64,000 bases of DNA from assembly GCF_030063365.1 (NCBI RefSeq), contig NZ_JASISY010000001.1:186001-250000 (forward strand), in the 5' to 3' direction. Below the pieces are notes generated by a model that ran no database searches, was not told the DNA's origin, and saw only the letters and a list, made by a program, of their open reading frames with translations. This stretch comes from Cryobacterium sp. PH29-G1 (GTDB lineage: Bacteria; Actinomycetota; Actinomycetes; Actinomycetales; Microbacteriaceae). The position numbers and the translations under genes were made by a program. Numbering within the stretch: position 1 is the stretch's first letter; each line of letters opens with the position of its first letter. Positions 60,595 to 64,000 of the stretch are shown piece by piece.

Positions 60595-61671
60595 TCAGAT
60601 CCCGGCGCGCAGCATTGTCTGAACCTCGGTCACCGACTGATCGGCGAGGCCAAGATTCTCCAGAGTGCGTCCGGTGGCGCGAAGATCGCGGCCGTGCACA
60701 GCGCCGGCGATGGACAGCAGACCAGCTGCAACGGGTACCGGAACGCCAGCCCATTCGCCGACCGAGACGAGAAAGGCCAGGCCGACAGCGGTGTCCTCGG
60801 TCATGTACCGGTGCTGTTGGAAGTTGAGTTTCTCACTCCAATCGCCGGAGTCCACCAGATTGTTACGGGCCTTGGTGCCATACATCCAGTCACCACCCTC
60901 GTAGTAGTCGGCGAGGGGAAAGTGCGGGGCACCGTAGCCCAGAGCTTCGCGTACGGCCATGCGTTCGGCGTCGAGCGCGGTGTGCACAGCGCGCACCGCC
61001 GGCTGGGTGCCTTCGTTATGGATGTCCCAATGGTCGAAGTGCTCGATTGGGCCGGCATTCATCAGGATGAGCGGCGGATGGATGATCGGCCCCGCATTCA
61101 TCAGGGCGCCCGAGAGCGCATCACCGCAGGGCTCAATGGCACCGGGGAAGGCTTGACCGATGACTCGGAGTGCATGATCAGCCAGCCGCTCGGGGAGAAC
61201 GCCCGTCGGCAGGCGCGTCGCGCGGGTCGTTATTCGCACGGTGTCGTCGCCTTGCTTACGACACAGCCACGGAAGAGTCCCGGTCTCGGCGATGGAAATA
61301 TCGGCAACGCAGCCCTGTTCGCGCAGCCGCTTCATCATGAGGAACGAGCCGAACGAGCCGGGTGAGAGGTAGATGACCTGCCCGTCCACGAGATGCGCTG
61401 CCAGCGCGTCGGCGAGCGCCTCGTGCGCGAAGGCGGGCGTCGGCGCGATAATCAGTTCGGCACCTTCAATCGCCGCGGCCAGGTCATCCGTGGGCGAGAT
61501 TGGAATCTCCCGGATGCCGTCACTATCGATTAGCGTGAGGGGTTTGCCCGTCGCGAGGCTGCCGAAGGCCGCCAATTCGCGTCGCCACCAGCGCACATCA
61601 TGACCGGCCACGGTCGCATCCGCCACGGCGGCGAAGGACCCGTTCCCTCCACCAAGTACTGCAACTCTCAT
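60595..61671 (-). CDS. NAD/NADP octopine/nopaline dehydrogenase family protein
   Basis: The 358-residue oxidoreductase has an N-terminal Rossmann fold (MRVAVLGGGNGSFAAVADATVAGH, key part VAVLGGGNGSFAAVADA) and the octopine-dehydrogenase C-terminal domain (about 185-340; ALMNAGPIIHPPLILMNAGP, with His-containing NEGTQPAVRAVHTALDAER). Family members reduce or oxidise an opine-like C-N bond between an amino acid and a keto acid. I know of no such gene in iac loci, so it may be an extra step here. AGAGG is nine bases before ATG 61671; ATG 61677 is also possible. It is downstream of the SDR gene on the same strand. Confidence 0.85.
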   Translation of the reverse strand: MRVAVLGGGNGSFAAVADATVAGHDVRWWRRELAAFGSLATGKPLTLIDSDGIREIPISPTDDLAAAIEGAELIIAPTPAFAHEALADALAAHLVDGQVIYLSPGSFGSFLMMKRLREQGCVADISIAETGTLPWLCRKQGDDTVRITTRATRLPTGVLPERLADHALRVIGQAFPGAIEPCGDALSGALMNAGPIIHPPLILMNAGPIEHFDHWDIHNEGTQPAVRAVHTALDAERMAVREALGYGAPHFPLADYYEGGDWMYGTKARNNLVDSGDWSEKLNFQQHRYMTEDTAVGLAFLVSVGEWAGVPVPVAAGLLSIAGAVHGRDLRATGRTLENLGLADQSVTEVQTMLRAGI

Positions 61672-61757
61672 GGTCATATACCTCTTAAATAGAAAGACAC
61701 TGCGGTGATTTTCGGGTCCGCTCAGCGGCACAGCTCAGTTGGCTTCGGCGTGCGCCG

Positions 61758-62501
61758 TCAGCGCATAAAGACACCCCCGTTGACGTCGAGCGTGGAACCG
61801 GTGACAAAACCGCTGTCCGGCCCAACGAGATAGGCGACGGCCGCGGCAACTTCTTCGGCGGTTCCCACGCGTCCGACGGGAAGCGTGCGCCCGATCTCGG
61901 CAGCATCCGCGTCGCTGCCCATCGCTGGCGTGTGGATCGCGGCCGGCGAGACCGAGTTGACGGTGACGCCGTCACCGGCGAGCTCACGCGCGAAGATCTT
62001 GGTCAGCACGAGGGCCCCCGCTTTGGATGCGGCGTAGTGTGCTCCCGTGACCAAGCCGCCCTGCTGGCCGGCAAAGGAAGCCATATTCACGATTCGACCC
62101 CAGCCCTTGTCCCGCATCGCGGAACCCGCGAGTTGGCAGAACACCAGATAGCTGCGGAGGTTGGTGCGAAGCACCGCGTCCCATTCTTCCGGGGTGATGT
62201 CCCAGATCGAGCTTCGCACGGTGCGCCCCGCGTTGTTGACCAGCACGTCCGGTGCGCCCCAGGCCGCCGTCTGGTCAGCGAAGGCCCGATGAATCGAGTC
62301 CGCGTCTGAGACGTCGACCGCAAGTGCACGCGCCGTCGCCCCGCTCGCATCGAGTTCGAGAGCAAGCGCCGTGGCCGTGTCAATGTTCAGATCGGCGATT
62401 GCGACGCGAAAGCCGTCGGCGTGAAGCCGCCGAGCAATCGCAGCGCCCAGGCCCTGGGCCGCACCGGTAACAAGTGCGGATCGGTTTTCGTTCGGGGCCA
62501 C
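61758..62501 (-). CDS. iacE: short-chain dehydrogenase/reductase (IacE-like)
   Basis: The 247-residue classical SDR has the cofactor motif VTGAAQGLGAAIARRL (about residue 12), NNAG (about 87), catalytic Ser in VNMASFAGQQGG (about 138) and YAASK (Tyr about 151, Lys 155). GTG 62501 is chosen because GGAG overlapping the upstream stop lies eight bases before it, and the protein then begins MAPNENRSALVTG. It would oxidise the alcohol made by the first IAA step, by analogy to IacE. It lies between the octopine-dehydrogenase-family gene and the IacB-like gene, all on the minus strand. Confidence 0.85.
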   Translation of the reverse strand: MAPNENRSALVTGAAQGLGAAIARRLHADGFRVAIADLNIDTATALALELDASGATARALAVDVSDADSIHRAFADQTAAWGAPDVLVNNAGRTVRSSIWDITPEEWDAVLRTNLRSYLVFCQLAGSAMRDKGWGRIVNMASFAGQQGGLVTGAHYAASKAGALVLTKIFARELAGDGVTVNSVSPAAIHTPAMGSDADAAEIGRTLPVGRVGTAEEVAAAVAYLVGPDSGFVTGSTLDVNGGVFMR

Positions 62502-62505
62502 GGCG

Positions 62506-62871
62506 CTACTCCGTGCCAAAGAACAGTCCACGGCCGAGGCGTGCCTCGATTTTGTAGTAGTGCCACATCAGGTGGTCGCCCACCGGGGTGTCGCGGATGA
62601 TGCTCGCGATGGATCTCACCGATTCGTAGCCTGGAGTGTCCATCAGAATATATGCGGTCCACGGCGCCGCGCTGGAGGGGCCAACCTGCAGGGTATCGTC
62701 GTCGAACGTGCCGATGACGCTCACGCCGAAACGACCGCTCAGGTCGGCAAACGCTGCCTTCGTGGTTTCGAAAACGAGCTTGCGCTCATCGGCGTCGGCG
62801 GCAAAGAATGCGTCCCGAACGCCGATGCAGATGAGTGCGCGCACTGGTTCGGGGCTCTGCTGGTCGCTCAT
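62506..62871 (-). CDS. iacB: IacB-like small protein of the IAA degradation locus
   Basis: The 121-residue cytosolic protein has no known catalytic motif. It is rich in aromatic and charged residues and ends HLMWHYYKIEARLGRGLFFGTE. Its size and place directly after the IacA-like gene (ATGA overlap) and before the SDR match IacB, an essential but uncharacterised member of iac loci. The assignment rests on gene order and size, not on a searched match. Confidence 0.6.
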   Translation of the reverse strand: MSDQQSPEPVRALICIGVRDAFFAADADERKLVFETTKAAFADLSGRFGVSVIGTFDDDTLQVGPSSAAPWTAYILMDTPGYESVRSIASIIRDTPVGDHLMWHYYKIEARLGRGLFFGTE

Positions 62872-64000
62872 GCGTTTACTCCTTCGCGAAGGCTGCCATG
62901 GGTCGGAGCAAGCACCAGGCCAAGCGAGGTGGCGGCAATGAACTCGTGTGCGGCGAAGGAGGAGACCGGCATGAACTGGCCAGCCTGCACGTCACGCCAC
63001 ATGCGCTCGAACGGCAACGACTTTGCGTAGGCAGCTCCGCCGACAACATCGATCAAACGGGTGAAGACCGCGACGGCATTGGTCGCGCAGACATGCTTGA
63101 CCAGGGCGCTACCGGCGACGATTTCCTGCAGGTCAAACTCGTTGTAGTACTCCGGGGTGCCGAACTGGTGCGTGTGACGGTACAGCAGGGCTCGCGCCGT
63201 TTCGATCAGGATCTCTGCATCGGCAATGCAATCCTGCGCGCGGGCGTCATCGACGAGACCTCGGCGACGGACCTGCTGTTTTGCCCAGTCCAGTCCGCCG
63301 ACAGCGATGCCCACGTAGACGGCACCAAACGCTGGCTGGGAGGAACCGAATACAGTCTCCGTGACAGTGGCATCGAGGTGGCCGACCGGAAAGGAATGCA
63401 CGACGTCCGCGTCGGGCACGAAAACACCGTCAAATTCCAGGTCGTTGCTCTGCGTGGCGCGCATGCCCATCATGTTCCACACGTTGTGGATTCTGACGTT
63501 CGGGTCCTTGAGGTCGAGCTTCATCATGAGCAGCTGCGGGCCCTTTTCGGGATCCTCAAATCGCGCAGTGGTCGAAGCGTGCGTGGCGACAGCGGAGTTC
63601 GTGCCGAAGTTCTTCCGCCCCGTAATTCGGTAGCCGCCCTCAACCTTCTCGGCGCGCGTGCGCGCGTCGGTCATGAGATTGGGGGTACCGAACTCGCTCG
63701 TGATGGCGGCCCAGATGAGTTTGCCCTCTGCGGCTTCGCGGAGCAGGCCCTCCAGGCGGGGGCTCTTGGTCTTGCGCCATACGTTGGACCACTGCGCCAA
63801 CGGCGTGAAGTGCATGTTCACCGCCAGGGCCGTGGCGGCGTCGGCCGACGCAATCCGCTCAACAACCGGGATCACCTCAAACAGTGTGGCGCCAAGCCCC
63901 CCGAGCTCTTCGGGTACGGAGAGGTTCAACAATCCAACGTCGCGCATGTCTTCGTAGTTCTGGAAGGGAAACGTGTTGTCGGCGTCGTTCGCGGCGGCGC
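62868..64000 (-). CDS. iacA: acyl-CoA-dehydrogenase-fold monooxygenase, IacA-like (partial, runs off right edge)
   Basis: At least 377 residues are visible, from AAANDADNTFPFQNYEDMRD at the window edge to the stop at 62868. The fold is acyl-CoA dehydrogenase: VPEELGGLGATLFEVIPVVERIA, AITSEFGTPNLMTDARTRAE, the central beta domain GGYRITGRKNFGTNS, and the helical C-terminus with VGGAAYAKSLPFERMWRDVQAG (key part SLPFERMWRDVQAG). In iac loci this protein is IacA, the flavin enzyme that starts attack on the indole ring. The start lies outside the window. Its stop overlaps the IacB-like gene by four bases. Confidence 0.85.
   Translation of the reverse strand, partial: AAANDADNTFPFQNYEDMRDVGLLNLSVPEELGGLGATLFEVIPVVERIASADAATALAVNMHFTPLAQWSNVWRKTKSPRLEGLLREAAEGKLIWAAITSEFGTPNLMTDARTRAEKVEGGYRITGRKNFGTNSAVATHASTTARFEDPEKGPQLLMMKLDLKDPNVRIHNVWNMMGMRATQSNDLEFDGVFVPDADVVHSFPVGHLDATVTETVFGSSQPAFGAVYVGIAVGGLDWAKQQVRRRGLVDDARAQDCIADAEILIETARALLYRHTHQFGTPEYYNEFDLQEIVAGSALVKHVCATNAVAVFTRLIDVVGGAAYAKSLPFERMWRDVQAGQFMPVSSFAAHEFIAATSLGLVLAPTHGSLREGVNA

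Noticed and set aside
1-64000. tRNA, rRNA, insertion sequences and prophage genes
   Set aside because: I looked for tRNA T-loop and CCA-end patterns, transposase motifs and phage genes and saw none that hold up; the only mobile-like gene is the DUF222/HNH endonuclease.

Overview
The window is high-GC actinobacterial DNA with tightly packed genes, many four-base start/stop overlaps and frequent GTG starts. The gene content fits Microbacteriaceae: a homodimer-type NADP isocitrate dehydrogenase, a ZTP-riboswitch-controlled glyA, DUF222/HNH endonuclease, CsoR-type copper operators and DUF6153. The family assignment is an inference; no rRNA or tRNA gene is present to anchor it.

Left part (1-31600). 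An alkyltransferase-like DNA repair protein and an acetyltransferase lie opposite icd. They are followed by a metal P-type ATPase, a large secreted S8 protease, a GMC oxidoreductase convergent with an AraC regulator, an MFS pump, a glyoxalase-family dioxygenase with a coupled hydrolase, purU, and a second MFS pump. The mnhA(B)CDEFG operon for a Na+/H+ antiporter runs 17591-24007. Next come glyA behind a ZTP riboswitch, folD, a gamma carbonic anhydrase, and a galactose block: galTK on one strand, a DeoR regulator and galM on the other.

Middle part (31601-53263). This holds a TPM-domain secreted or membrane protein, an amidohydrolase/APC-permease pair with an AraC regulator, and a DUF222/HNH endonuclease gene flanked by two copies of a TetR fragment. 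A TetR regulator is divergent from a copper amine oxidase. A three-gene cassette resembles type VII secretion effector, membrane-partner and accessory genes, and its last gene appears frameshifted. A copper-resistance island (DUF6153, multicopper oxidase, copB) has two CsoR-like operators. DUF445 and an SGNH-GAF fusion follow.

Right part (53304-64000). This is a catabolic island that I interpret as an actinobacterial version of the iac (indole-3-acetic acid degradation) locus. It holds an IclR regulator, an NTF2-fold protein, a LuxR-type response regulator whose phosphoacceptor Asp is replaced by Glu, an amidase (IacH-like), a Rieske dioxygenase alpha/beta pair with reductase (IacC, IacD, IacF-like), a short-chain dehydrogenase (IacE-like), a small IacB-like protein and an acyl-CoA-dehydrogenase-fold enzyme (IacA-like, cut by the window edge). 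An octopine-dehydrogenase-family enzyme and two small unknown genes are embedded in it and may be new parts of the pathway.

A GC-rich palindromic repeat built on CCGGGCCCGGGCCCGG occurs in five intergenic places (8442, 14983, 24015, 25652, 43708), four of them with a linked hairpin. It looks like an undescribed intergenic repeat family, often at gene 3' ends.
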